In this document: in pieces, positions 1 to 12,569 of the stretch
Numbering within the stretch: position 1 is the first letter of the stretch
Layout of the letters: every line of letters begins with the position of its first letter
From: Erythroxylum novogranatense
Lineage: Eukaryota; Streptophyta; Magnoliopsida; Malpighiales; Erythroxylaceae
Direction: 5' to 3'
DNA: 64,000 nucleotides
Assembly: GCA_029891385.1 (NCBI GenBank)
Contig: CM057228.1
Coordinates: 83,998,964-84,062,963 of the forward strand
Program-made: the position numbers and the translations under genes
The notes under the pieces: generated by a model
Seen by the model: only the letters and a program-made list of their open reading frames with translations
What the model was told of the DNA's origin: nothing
Database searches by the model: none

Positions 1-3000
1 GCGTGTTGGTCATTTTAATTATGTATTCTCTTTGGAAAGTAAGTATGGATTGTGAGTAGTCTAGTTTTAAATTTTGATATTCTGTTTAATTTTATAGTCT
101 TATTTTATCTTATAAATTTTAATCATTTATTTATATAAATCTCACGTAAATTTCGTATAAATAAATACATAAATAAGTGATTAAAATTTATAGGATAAAA
201 TAAAATATTATAATATTAGACAAAAAATCTTACTTCTCTGTCTCTAGCTAACAGTAACTTCTATATCTGGCTAACAATAACATGCTCTCTTATCTCCATT
301 TCAGCGCCTTAAATAAACAAGCTGACAATGCCCTTTGATTCCATATAAAAGAACCGACACAAATGATTGAAGTGCCCATGAATCAATTACATTTCTTCAG
401 TTTTATTTTCATTTTTTCGCTGATCTGCTACCTTTTTTTTTTTTTCTCTCTCTGATCATGTATTAAGGACCAAGCGAGAAAGTATTATTCGTTGGAAACC
501 AAACCACCAGAGTAAAATTATATTACACCATATAACACATGCTTAAGCCTGAAGGGTCCTAAATGGCTATTCTTCCAAGCAAGACAAAAGTCACTAGAGA
601 GTAGAGTGGGATTAAAGTCGCAAGGAAGTGAAACGATGTTCACTTCCTTAAACCGTTATGAGCTTCAATGTAATTCAGTGCTTATTGGCCGAAAACGTTC
701 TGATCCGAAAAGAAAGGTGAACGAGTGGGATACAATTAAGTTCCAACCATATTGACAAATTGCATATCCCAAGTTGAGCAAGGTTTGTTCAACCTAATAA
801 CAAGGTTTGTTCACTTAAAAATGTTACTGCTATTGAAAGATTTGAAAATTTGAAGTTAGTTGGATGAGCTTGTAAAGAGGGTACTTCTTAGATGAGCTGT
901 CAGCCTCGTTGACAAGAGTTTTCTGAAGGTTTGGTTGAAAGCAAAAGACTACTCTCTCGTTGATTTGCTTCTGGACCACGCTGGCGCACCAAAATGGTAA
1001 ATGCAAGCTCCATCACTCTCAACCGGTAATATTTCTTTCTCCAAGATTAGTAACCAGGTTGATGCAGCCAATCTCGATTTCTTCATTTGTGAAAATGACT
1101 CCTATTCTTTTTGGGAATCTCTAAACTAAACTAAAAATATCTTTTAGAAACCTTCCATGAAGCGCTTTGATACCAAACCTTCTTTTCTCTCTTTTTTCGA
1201 TATGGGACAAATTTTTATTTTATATTTCAACACATACTCTTCAAATGTTAGGTTAATTTAAAACTTAATACGTGACATAATTTATCATTTTGAAATATTA
1301 GCGACTAGCATAAGAACAACTTGCTTTGATAACATATTAGAATTTACAATAAACCTACGAGTTCATATTATAAGAAAAGTTAGATCACACACAAATTCAA
1401 GTGAGGTTCTATTCTAAAACCAATTGATGATAGAAGGAGTAACCCACTAGATTTATATGTTAATCTTCTTTCTTCTTCTTTTTTTTTTAATGTAGGACAA
1501 ACTTCTACTTTATATTGCAACAACTCTCCTTAATTTGAGTATTCGATCTTAAATTCTAATGAATGTTTGGTTTAAGTTTTTAAGTTTTATTTTTATTTTT
1601 ATTTTTGCTAAAACAAAATTACGTAAAATTGAGATTTGTAATAAAATATTAAAATAAAATCTATTTGATTGAAATTTATAATACAAATTTAAAAATTATT
1701 TAATTTATCATCTTTTTTTCTTATTATACTATTAGTGTCATTAGTCCTAATTTTTTGAAAGATATAATAGGTAGACTTAGATAGCTAGGTTCCATCTGTA
1801 TACTACGTGAAATACGGCATATCTTAACGAAAGCCTTAGTGCGGGAGTGTTGTGCACTTGTTTGGTTTAGAGATAATTATTTATCTTCTAGTTTAGGTAC
1901 TTTATTTGTTTTTAATTTCATTACCTGTTGCTTTGTCTAGTTGAATAATGCCACTTATCCTGTGAGTGAGTTTGATGGGCAAGCTTCAAGCTTATGCTTT
2001 GACTAATGTAGCTAGAGAACAACATCTTAGGAATAACGCGTGATCCACCAAAAAAGGTCCTACTAGTTTAGGTAAATATTTAATGCACTCATCCACCATA
2101 TTAAAGTTTTTATTTAATTTGTTTTTAATATATCAAAATTTATATTCTTAAATTAATTAATTCTCATTATCATTTGAAATAAGATATGAATATTTAATAT
2201 AATAAAATTATAAACATGTATTTTATATAATAAGAGTCCACAAAATATAAAACTTATTTTAACTCATTCTAAATAAATAATAAAAGATGTTCATTACGCT
2301 GCAATGCTTTTAAAATAATATTAGTAGCACTTTAAAAATAAATCAATTAGAACTTTTGTTGATATAATAATTCAATAATTGTTTAGCAATTTCATTTCGC
2401 TTTTGAGATATATTCTCAAATTATGCTAAAATGATGTTATACTATGCTTGAAAGCTTTCATTTTCATTTATACTTTTCGCAACTTGCTCGTCATTTTAAC
2501 ATAATCGAATTCATCACTTTCTCCATGCATTTTAATAAAATTATATAAGACATAATAAGTGATAATGATGCATTTTGTTTTCTCTTATCATAGCTCAACC
2601 TGTTCAAAAGTATAGTAAATTTTGCTTTAAAACGTCAAAATATTTTCAATAACATTTCTTAATAAAAATGTTTGTAGTTAAATAATTTCTATAGACGCCG
2701 AGGTCTTCGTCTTCCTCTGTAATATATGTTTCATTTCTTTAAATTAGTTAATTCAAACAAAATATTCAAATCAAAACTTATCATTAATTGTTTGGGTATG
2801 ATAGCATTTTATATCAATTAAAAATTAGCAATAAGTTTAATGAAAAAACTAAACATTAAATAAATAATTGAGATAGTACAACTATTTTACTTAGTTTTCT
2901 TGTTTTCATAAGTTAGATATGCAGATACATAAATAACCTATTTGTTGTTGGTGTCAATCATTCATGATAATTATATATCACTGTAATTATAGATAACAAT

Positions 3001-3607
3001 AAATTAATCAACAATAAATTAATTTTCCAAGTAATTAATATTAATTACTCATAATATATAAGAATAAGAAATAACAAATACCTTAATTAAAAAAATTCAG
3101 ATCTAGTACAAAGCATACCAAAGTTACAAATGGAGTTTCAATTCCCTTGAATCAAAAATTCAGATTTAACTGCTCATGGCTATCTACTGATAAATAATAC
3201 TCCAATTAAGCACTTCAATCCAAAATTGATCCAATCTTCACTTATCACCTCTTAAAATAAAATAAATAGCAGTTTAACTAATAAAGCACTCAATTCAACC
3301 CAAAATAAAATAAATAATTCAAATTAATATTATTTAATCATAGAGATGTGGTGTAAGAGATGTTTCTACTTAATAAATAATTATTAATTGTTAATTTTAT
3401 AATTTATTTAATTTTTGAAAAGTTAAAATTTTATAGAAGTATAACATTTTGGGCTCATTTATGTACAATGATATGTAAAGCTCGGGAACACTTTTATGGC
3501 TGATGATGTAGTATGGCTGATGGTGTAGTATGACAAGCTGGGCTTGATCTGTTAGTTTGGAACCAAATATATATGTTAAAAAGGGGGCTAAATGTATACA
3601 TTAACCT
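1..3607. other. AT-rich intergenic DNA, no gene recognised
   Basis: No long open frame and no recognisable domain. Base composition is strongly AT-rich except about 480-1030, which is closer to average but stop-filled in all frames. Two loosely similar segments, near 1205-1235 and 1495-1530, share a GGACAAA(t/c)TT..TATAT core about 300 bases apart and may be traces of one old repeat. A microsatellite-like T tract lies at about 430-445. I see no RNA gene here. The stretch ends at the first Tourist-like element. Confidence 0.6.
100..203. repeat. AT-rich foldback (inverted repeat)
   Basis: Two arms of about 42 bases (100-141 and 160-203) are near-complementary around a loop of under 20 bases. 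Each arm contains a ..TATAAATTTTAATCA.. core on one strand. The structure could be a tiny MITE or a chance palindrome in AT-rich DNA. No convincing TSD was found. Confidence 0.55.
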
Positions 3608-3611
3608 TTAA

Positions 3612-5396
3612 GGTATGTTTGGTACAAAGTTATGAATATCGTACCGACTTCGGTATCGGATTGAGCTCCGGAATAGAACTGTACCGGTATTGGTTGGTAC
3701 CGGATACCGTTTCGAAAAATCTTTTAAATTTATGAAATAGTCCCTAAAATTTTTATGAATTGCAAAATAGTCTATATTGGTATATTATACGGTTATCAGA
3801 TACTTTACTAGTTTCTTATTTACATCAACCATTTTTAAAAATCTTAATAATAAATAATAATAAAATTAACATGAAATAAAAATAATTTTAAATATTTTAC
3901 ATATAAATAATAACCACAATTAATATAAATAAAAACAATTATCATCATACAATTATAAAATTAAGAATAATACAAAGTATTTAAAATATTACAATAATAC
4001 AAAAATATTTTTAAATTTATAAAATTGTCTCTGAATTTTTTAAAATTATAAAATAGTCCATTGTCATATTGTAAAGTTGTAGATTATTTAATTTAGTTTT
4101 TTGTTTATATCTTATTTATTTTAGTTTATATATATCTTTATTATATTTTAATTATTTCTATATATAATAATTATCTATATATAATAATGATCTAAATATA
4201 ATAATTAATTGTAAAATAATGAAAATAATTCAAAATTTTGAATTATTAATTATTTTCTATTTTATCAAAATTTTGAATTATTTTTTAGAATTGTTATTTT
4301 TTACATTCCATTTCATTTTACATTTAATTGGACATAATTACAATTTTATTTAATATATAAAATTAATTTAATAATTATTAATAAATATAATTAATTTTAA
4401 AATATATAAAATTTGATTTAATAATTGAAAATATATAAAATAAATATTAGTTTATAATTAATAATTTTAAAATTATTATTTATAAACTATTTTATTAATA
4501 TTTATTAATAAATATTATATAAAATGTTAAAATAAATTTAAGTAAAAATAAAAATAATTTATTGGTAATAAAATAAAATAATTTATTTTAAATTTTATTT
4601 AATTTATAATTATTATTAGTAATAAAATATTTATTATTATTTTAAAAGCTTTTAAAAAAGGGGAGGGGGGAGAAGAGGTAGGAGGGAGGGAGATAAATTT
4701 TGATAATTTTTAAAAATTTTGCAAAAAAGTCTCTTAATTTTTTTAAATTTTTCGATACCGGCCGGTATTTGACCGATATTTTCAATACAGGCCGGTACCA
4801 ATCGAAATTTATCCCCAATATCTTTATGCCCACTTCGGTATCGTTTTTCAGCCGGTACAGAACGTTCCAGCCGATACTAGCCGAAACGGAACGGAATTCA
4901 GAACATTGGTTTGGTAAGGCAGTTAGTAATGAAATGAAATGTAATATAATATTATTATATTATTTATGAGAAGAGTTTATAATGGAATTGAATGAAAAAT
5001 GATGAAAGGTTCACATTACACCTTATTCTATCTTAAATAGTAAAATGAGTTACATCTTATTTGGGAGGATTTAGAATGAAATGTAAAATGATAAATATGT
5101 CCTACCTACTATATCATCAATAATTTTAAATACTAATTATACCTTCAACCCTAATAACAAACAAAGAAGACAATATGTTTTGTTCTATTAAATAGTCATT
5201 CATTATTATTATATATACATTCCATTTCATTCCATTCATCTCCTAAACAACATTTCACTATATTACATTATGAACCCTTCCTATCCTTCCCAAACAATAA
5301 TTTTCTAATATTACTTCTATTTATATTCCATTCCATTATATCATGTTCCATTCCATTTCATTTCATTAAAAACCTTACTTCCAACTAAACATAGCC
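3612..5396. mobile_element. Tourist-like (PIF/Harbinger) MITE, split by an hAT element
   Basis: The left end reads GGTATGTTTGG. The reverse complement of the right end reads GGCTATGTTTAGTTGG, followed by GAAATGAAATGGAATGG-type repeats that also occur just inside the left half at 4929 onward. TTAA flanks both sides (3608-3611 and 5397-5400), which covers the 3-bp TAA/TTA duplication typical of PIF/Harbinger. Without the hAT insertion at 3625-4908 the element is about 490 bp and has no coding capacity. The second element at 6787-8182 has the same kind of ends and is probably of the same superfamily. Confidence 0.72.
3625..4908. mobile_element. Non-autonomous hAT-like element
   Basis: Terminal inverted repeats begin CAAAGTTATGAATATCGTAC on the left and CAATGTTCTGAATTCCGTTC on the reverse complement of the right. 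They continue imperfectly for over 100 bases through CCGGTAC/GGTATCG words. An exact 8-bp duplication GTTTGGTA flanks it (3617-3624 and 4909-4916), as expected of hAT transposases. The 1.28-kb body is extremely AT-rich with a purine-rich run near 4658-4693. It has no transposase frame, so it must have moved with an enzyme supplied in trans. It sits 13 bp inside the left end of a Tourist-like MITE. Confidence 0.8.
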
Positions 5397-5400
5397 TTAA

Positions 5401-6783
5401 AATTTTAATAAAAATTGATTAACTTGTTAAAGTTTTTCATTTATAAATTGAACATTGACTTTAATATATAATAAAATATTTTAATAGGATTATTTATTAG
5501 TTAATATATGATAAATATAAAGAATTATTCATACAGTAAAAAATTTGAAGAGTTAATTATCAAATTTTATATAAATAAGAATTGTTATGTTAATTAATGT
5601 TATTGAGAGCTAATTTTAAACTGTGAAATATTAGGTTTTATTCTAGTTTTATGAAAACTTTAGAGATTAGTTGATAAATTTTAGGAAAAGTTTTACAATG
5701 GATTGCAATTCATTAGCCAAGCAAATTTACTTGCGTAATTAAAAGTAATGTAAACCTTTTAGTACATGTTAGAACTTAGAATTTTGTCCCCTGAGACACT
5801 GAAATTATGTCATTTTTGGATTTAATGCAGGAAGAAGGACCTTAGACTACGAGAATTTCTAAGTACACCATCGTTGTTTTGAAAGGTTGAATCCTCAACT
5901 TCAAGGACCCCCAGTCGTAAGCCCGATCATTACTGAAAGATTGAATAACGGTATAATTTTGATCAGTCTCCTAACAGAGCGGTCCACTACCTTCATTTAT
6001 AAATACACGCTCAAAATGATATCATGTGGCATCATCTCTTGTGTTTTTGTGTTATTATATAAATGCATAGTAAGAGTCCATAAGTCGAGATTTGGCCCAT
6101 TTCTATGCAGATGTGTTCCAAGTAATTCACACTCTCAACCCACCAATCTCGTTGATAATGTCATAAACATTGAACAATAATTACAGGTCACGGTTATTGT
6201 CTTCTAATTTAGGCCTTTTAGATTCATAGAAGTCCTTAAGATTAGGCTTGAACTGCTCTAACCATGCACTAACATAAGTATGTCCATAATAAAGGTTGCA
6301 ACGATGGTCTGACTAACATAAGGGGATTTGCGAGTCAAAGTAACATACCAATGCCATTTATCATGGACAATCTTAGATTTGTGCTATCAAATGTACCTTA
6401 AGAATATGTCCAAGAGCATTCTTGCTTGGATCCCAATAGCCCCTTAAATAGGGGAATATTATTAGAACCCTAATTGTGAAAATTTGAAAGGTCATTATTG
6501 AAGGCCTATGGCGAAGCAATAGACCTAAATCTCATTTTTGGATAATGGATAACTCAATCTATGTTCTCATCTTTACCTTAAACAAATAAAGTTATGAAAG
6601 AATGTATGGGTCACAATTACATTAGGATGGTAAAACATTTTCCCGTAGGCCTTAATTAATGCATAACTTAATATTGGGTTTAACATCGCCCAAGTGATAG
6701 CCTACCAAGAATCTCAACATCAAGCACAATGAGTAAAGGTGCAATTGACTTAAACTTAGATTAGGATAGCCCCACTCCACACC
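5401..6783. other. Unassigned intergenic segment
   Basis: The first 370 bases are AT-rich with no structure seen. From about 5780 to 6780 the composition is less AT-biased. There is one 97-codon plus-strand frame (5887-6180) with no recognisable motif apart from one hydrophobic stretch in its middle. No splice pattern or domain could be assigned. It may be old repeat or gene debris. Confidence 0.5.
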
Positions 6784-6786
6784 TAA

Positions 6787-8182
6787 GGCTTTGTTTATTT
6801 GGAGGGTTATTAATGGAATGGAATGGAACGTAACACACTTCCATCGTTTATTTGAGGGTTTTATAATGGAATGAAATGGAATAGGATGGAAGCGGAGGGT
6901 TTCATGTTACGTTCCATTCCATCATAAACAGTGAAAATAAGAAACCTCTGATTTGGGGGGTTTAGTATGAAACGTAACTTAATAAATACATACTACCTAA
7001 TATACCCTCAATAATTCTTCTTAGTATCAACTCTGACCAAATCATAATATTAATATATCAAATAGAATATAGTAATATTTAATATAATAAATTTTATTAA
7101 ATAATTAATAATAATATTTTCATATTATTAATAATAAATTATTTATATTTAATAATAAAATATAAATTTTATATTTAAAATTTATTTATTTATTTTATTT
7201 ATATAGAAATATATAAAACAATTAAATAATAATTTTTTATATATTTTCTATTTTATTAATAAAAATATATTAAAAATTATTTTGTTTGTATATATTAATA
7301 TTTAATATAATAAATTTTATTAAATAATTAATAATAATATTATATTATTAATAATAGATTATATATATTTAATAATAAAATATAAAATTTTATATTTAAA
7401 ATTTATTTATTTATTTTATTTATATAGAAATATATAAAACAATTAAATAATAATTTTATATATTTTCTATTTTCATTGATAAAAAATATTAAAATATTCT
7501 TATTTTATATATTTCTATATAAATAAAATAAATAAATAAATTATTTTTATATAAAAATTTAATATAATAAAATTTATTAAATAATTAATAATAATAATTT
7601 TATATAATTAATAATAAATTGTATATAATTAAAAAATAAAATTTTATTAATAAAAATAGAAAATATATTTAAAATTATTCTTTAATTGTTTGTATATATT
7701 TCTATATAAATGACTAAAATAGCATAAAATAAATTAAATAATTAATAATAATATTTTATATAATTAATAATAAATTGTATACAATTAATAAAAATTTAAT
7801 AAAAATTTTATTAATGAAAATAGAAAATATGTAAAAATATATTCTTTAATTGTTTTATATATTTTATATAAATAAATTATTTTAATATAAATTACATAAA
7901 ATAAAATAAAATATATTAAATAATTAATACTAATATTTTTATATAATTAATAATAAAATAATAAACCTCTTACAACAACCATTTTAATATAAAGGTATAA
8001 AAGTCATTTATTATACATAAATTCTATTCCATCCATCTTCCAAACAATATTTCACTACATTACATTATGAACCCTTCCATCCTTCCCAAACAGCTTTTTA
8101 CTATATTACATTCCATTTTATTATAAATCATTCCGTTCTCTTCCATTCCATTCCATTAATTAACATCCAATTAAACAGGGCC
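6787..8182. mobile_element. Tourist/Harbinger-type MITE with internal repeats
   Basis: The left end GGCTTTGTTTATTTGGA and the reverse complement of the right end GGCCCTGTTTAATTGGA are terminal inverted repeats of about 45 bp. Both run into ATGGAATGGAATGGAA. TAA flanks both ends (6784-6786 and 8183-8185). The interior from about 7070 to 7960 is made of about four diverged tandem copies of a roughly 200-240-bp AT-only unit with TTATTTATATAGAAATATAT and AATTAATAATAAT words. There is no open frame. At 1.4 kb it is long for a MITE, because of the repeat block. Confidence 0.75.
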
Positions 8183-8185
8183 TAA

Positions 8186-8898
8186 AGTTATTGTAGCGGA
8201 AGCTTGTCTTCCCAAACCTGCAAAAGTATGCCCTCTTAAGGAGAAGAAATGCATAGAGTTGCCACCTATGTTTTTCTTAAGGAAAGGGAAGAGAAAGTCA
8301 TAACCAAAGAAAATATCTAGTTTCTAGTTTATTCAACATAAGCCTCGAGTTTCTCCGATTTATGCAATTTAGTCTTACCCTTCGCTTTAATTTTTTATGA
8401 CGTCTCTCTTTCTTTTTATTTTGAAAGCTTTTCATTTAAATATAAATTATTTTAAAATCTGATTTTAAATTAATACTCTTGTGAAAAATTAAAATGAGCT
8501 AATTAAATACAAATTATGTAAAAAATTATGAATTTATTTATAAAAAGAAAATAAGAATTTGAACAAACTTGATTAATTTTGAGGAATATTTGACTAATGA
8601 TTTAAACTGCAGTGAAACGAAAGATATATATATTTTTAAAAGTGAATTATAGGATAAACATTGTAAATAAAAAGAATAAAGAGCTGTAAAATAAAGTATG
8701 GAAAGGTATCATCTAGGTTTACTCGAAACTTTAAACTCATATGTTTACTCTAAACTTACACTCATATATTCTCACCCTTAAAAATCGTCTATAAGGCAAG
8801 GAAACAACTTAATAACATAGGTCAGTTCTTGACTGGACCTAATTTCTTAGAATAATTTTGCAACTTAAAAATTATTATTAGATAAGAAAAGAAAATAT
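8186..8898. other. Spacer without recognised gene
   Basis: AT-rich unique-looking DNA between the Tourist-like element and the Copia remnant. It contains a short duplication of TTTACTCGAAACTT / TTTACTCTAAACTT near 8715-8755. No frame, LTR or terminal repeat was recognised. If the Copia element once had a gag gene and 5' LTR, this is where they would have been; neither is visible. Confidence 0.5.
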
Positions 8899-9008
8899 AT
8901 GTTCTTGGCACTACTATTTCACCAAAGCCTATGTTCTTGGCACTACTATTTCACCAAAGCCTAATTCAGATGTTCTTGGCACTACTATTTCACCAAAGCC
9001 TAATTCAG
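8899..9008 (+). repeat. Three tandem copies of a 32-39 bp unit
   Basis: The unit starting ATGTTCTTGGCACTACT occurs at 8899-8930, 8931-8969 and 8970-9008. The last two copies carry an extra 7-base tail (AATTCAG). The copies are essentially identical, so the expansion is recent compared with the decayed Copia sequence that follows. Confidence 0.9.
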
Positions 9009-9009
9009 A

Positions 9010-12000
9010 TACGACTGATGAAGATAAGAAGCTTAAGGAAGCTACTTCTTTAGGTACGTTTATTATTGGGATCAATCTTTCTATTTTTGTTCCACATTCT
9101 TGTGTATTAGATACTGGATGTGGTTTTTATATTTGTAATAATATGTAAATGTTAATAAGGAGTAGACCATTGAAGAAAAGGCAGAGTAGACATATGAGTT
9201 GGCAATAGAGCAAGAGTTATTGCGTCAGTCTTAAGAACTTGTAGTATAACTTTGCCTTCTAGCCTTAAACTAAATAATTGTTATTATGTTCTATTTATTA
9301 CTAATAACAAATTAATTTTTTATTTAGATTTGAATGGATTTGTCTTTATTATTAAGAATAAGAGTTATTGTTTATAAAGATCATGTTTATTATGGATCAA
9401 GATTACTTACAAATGGTTTGTATGAATTAGATCTTAAAAGGTGATTCCTTAATATAAAAGTAAGAAAAACAAGTTAAGTGACCAAAATTCATCTTTTATG
9501 GCATTATAGTTTAGGTCATATAACAAAACTAGAATCACAAAGTTATATAAAGAAGGATATTTGGATCCTTTTAATTATGAATCATATGAAACTTGTGAAT
9601 CTTGTTTATTAGAAAATATGACCAAACTACCCTTTACGTGCTAGTGAGTTGCTAGAGCTTATACATTCAGATGTATATGGCATTATGTTTATTCGCATTA
9701 AAGGTGGATAATCATATTTCATTATATTCACAGATGATCATTCTAGAAATAGTTATATGTATTTAATGAAACAAAATTTTGAATTATTTAAAATTTTTAA
9801 AGAATTTAGACATCAGTTGAAAAGCAAACTGGTAAGCATATTAAGACATTTAGATCTAATAGAGACGGTGAATACTTAAAGCATGGGTTTCTTGGTTACT
9901 TAAAAGAGAATAGTATTATTTCACAATAGACTCCTCTTAGAGCTCTACAACAAAATGGAGTGTATGAGAAAAGAAATCTTATTGTATTAGATATTATATG
10001 TTTTACGATGAGTTATATAGTCCTTCTTATCTCCTTTTATGGATATACCATTGAAATTACTACCTACCTTTTGAATAAAGTTTATCTGAATTTGTTAACA
10101 AGATGCCAAATGAGATATGGATTGCTAATAAACTAAAGTTATCACACTTAAAGATTTGGAGATGTGATGCTTATGTGAAGCATGTAACATATGATAATTT
10201 TAAGATAAATAAGAAAAATGTAAATTTATAAGGTATCCAAAAGAGAATATGGATATCAATTTTATCATCCTCTTAAAAAAAGGTGATTCTCTCAAGATAA
10301 GCTTCATTCCCAGAAAGATAATTTTTTTAAAAGAAAAGTAGCGGGAGTGAGGTAGAACTTAGAGAAGTTAAAGAACTCCAAATTCACGTCCAGATAAAAT
10401 AGGAACCTCAAATTGATACATATGATGTTTAATTGAGGGTTTAAAAGACAAACAGTTTGCAACAAACTAGTAGGATATGTCGTCCCCCAACTAGATTATA
10501 TCTATAAATTGAAAAGGGGAAAGACAATATATCGCTCATAGATGATGAACCTACTTCTTTTAAAGAATCCATATCAGACATTGAGTCTTTAGAATGACAT
10601 GAAGCCGTGAGATATGAAATGGAATATATGCACATTAACTAAGTATAGACTTTAGTGGATGATCCTGATGGTATTATACCTATAGGATGTAAGTGGGATT
10701 TTAATATAAAAACTGACATAGATGGTAACATACATACATACCAAGCAAAGCTAGTAGCTAGTAGCTAAAAATTACAAACAAAAATAAGGAATTGATTTTG
10801 ATGAAACCTTTTCACCAATAGCTATGCTTAAATCCGTTAGGATATTATTGGCTATAGTCACATATCATAATTATGAAATTTGGCGATGGATGTCAAAATA
10901 AAATTTCTCCTTGGGAGTTTGCTTAATGATGTGTATATGATATAAGCTAGGATCTAAGAGATTTCCTAATCAAGTATGCAATTTGCAAAAGTCTATTTAT
11001 GGACTTGAGCAAACATCACAGAGTTAGAATATTCATATTGATGAGACAATCAAAGATTTTGATTTTATAAAAAATGTAGATAAACTATGTGTGTATAAAA
11101 AGGTTAGTGGGAGCATAGTTCTCTTCCTAGTGTTGTATATGGATGACATATTACTTATTGTAAATGACATATTAGTGCTTCAATATGTATAGATTTGCTT
11201 ATCCAAGAACTTCTCTATAAAGGATATAGAAGAAGCAACCTATAGTCTACGAATAAAGTTATATATATACATATACATTAAAGAGGTTGCTTAGCTTATC
11301 CTAATCTACATACGTAGACAAGGTGCTAAATAATTTTATCACGGAGAGTTCCAAAAGGAGATTCTTACCATGTCATATTATACTTGTCTCTCACACAGTA
11401 TATTTCTTAAAATGCCAAAAGAGAGCTATAGAATGGATTATATTCCATAAGTATGCTTCTTAAAATGCCAAAAGAGAGATATAAAATGGATTATATTCCA
11501 AAATCATCCATAATTGGATCAATCATATATGTGATCTTATGTACTATACCAGATGTCTTTTATGCTTTAAGTATAATGAGCAAGTTTCTATCTAATCTTA
11601 GTGATGGTCACTATACAATTGTGGAAAATATCTTAAAGTACTTGAAAAGGATTAAAGATATTTTCTTGGACAACAGATGAATTTAACGAAGATTTTAGGG
11701 GTATTTAAATGCTAGTTTTTAGTTGGATCCAAATGATAGTAGATCATAGTCAGAGTACATCTTCATTATGAATGGTGGTGTGATAAATTGGAAGAGTTTT
11801 AAATACTTAAAAATTGCAAATTCTATGATTAAGGAAGAGTACATTTCAATGTCAAAGGTGGCAAAGGAATTGGCTTAGGTCAAGAATTTCATCATTGAAC
11901 TTGGATTGATTTCTCGGATTATTAAGCCAATATTGTTATACTCTAACAAAAATGATGCCATCACACAAATAAAACTAAAAAAGTTTCACTTAATTAAGGA

Positions 12001-12148
12001 CATAGTACAGTAAAAAGACAGAGAATTAGATTGAGTTCCTACCAAAGAGAATCTTGCAGGTCCTTTCACCAAGCTATTGTCTCAAAAAAGAAATGATCGA
12101 CATATGGATGGATATGGTATTAGATACATAGGTAATTAAATTCAGTGT
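9010..12148 (+). pseudogene. Ty1/Copia retrotransposon pol remnant
   Basis: Translated pieces in three frames follow Copia order. First comes protease with LDTGCG..IC (about 9108-9145). A GAG-pre-integrase segment with LWHYSLGH and a CESC zinc pair follows (about 9498-9620). The integrase core has LIHSDV, FTDDHSR and NRDGEYL with NGV.EKRN (about 9655-9990). Reverse transcriptase has GCKW, the GIDFDETFSPIAMLKS region, SIYGL and the catalytic LYMDDILLI (about 10680-11170). The RT/RNase H tail includes GSIIYVILCTIPDV (11510-11560) and ends near 12120. Dozens of stops and frameshifts show it is long dead. Gag and the 5' LTR are absent, so it is 5'-truncated. The Copia assignment is secure from domain order (integrase before RT); the lineage is not. 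Confidence 0.88.
11406..11511 (+). repeat. 53-bp tandem duplication inside Copia RT
   Basis: The segment CTTAAAATGCCAAAAGAGAG.. starting at 11406 recurs from 11459 with a few mismatches. The duplication lies just upstream of the GSIIYV region and changes the reading frame. It is local damage, not a domain. Confidence 0.85.
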
Positions 12149-12344
12149 AAGTGGGAGATTGTTAATTTATGCACTTACAACCAATCAGTTGGTTGCAATT
12201 TTATGTATAACATTATTATTTTAATTAATAAACACATTATTTATCTTCATATATATATATATATAATTAAATTTGATGTTTTAATACTAAAGATAAAATT
12301 TATAGAATAATTACTATACAATTAAACTTATAATGAGATCATAA
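12149..12344 (+). repeat. Copia polypurine tract and start of 3' LTR
   Basis: AAGTGGGAGATT (12149-12160) is the polypurine tract that directly precedes Copia 3' LTRs. The LTR opens TGTTAATTTATGCACTTAC at 12160. An AT microsatellite lies at 12247-12264. The right end is uncertain because Tat-type LTR sequence begins somewhere between 12345 and about 12390. No second copy of this LTR is seen in the window. Confidence 0.7.
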
Positions 12345-12569
12345 TGATGAGATCCTAACTACCAAACTATGCAATACATAGTGAGCTAAGGTCGAACCAC
12401 AAAGAACTGGGATGCAAATACTATCTCTAATGTTCTAACAAAAGAAAACAAAGCACCCTGAACTGACGAAGACGAGACAACTAATATGCAATGAACGTAA
12501 TCAAAAAGTCAAGAACAAAGCAAATTTAGAAAAGTCTAATAACAATGGTAAAGAAGTGGGATGGAGATA
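12345..12569 (-). repeat. Element F 3' LTR, left fragment
   Basis: This holds the AGGTCGAACCACAAAGAACT word characteristic of the distal part of many Tat/Athila-type LTRs. It continues at 45618 beyond solo LTR E, whose duplicated target AGATA (12565-12569 and 45613-45617) shows the two pieces were once joined. The start is placed at TGATGAGATCC but could be up to about 45 bases later. Confidence 0.6.

Noticed and set aside
100..203. microRNA precursor
   Set aside because: The foldback is almost pure AT and has no sign of a defined mature region. A MITE-like or chance palindrome is more likely.
5887..6180. 97-codon open frame as a gene
   Set aside because: No homologous motif, no splice context, ordinary chance length, and a mid-protein hydrophobic run typical of AT-rich frames.
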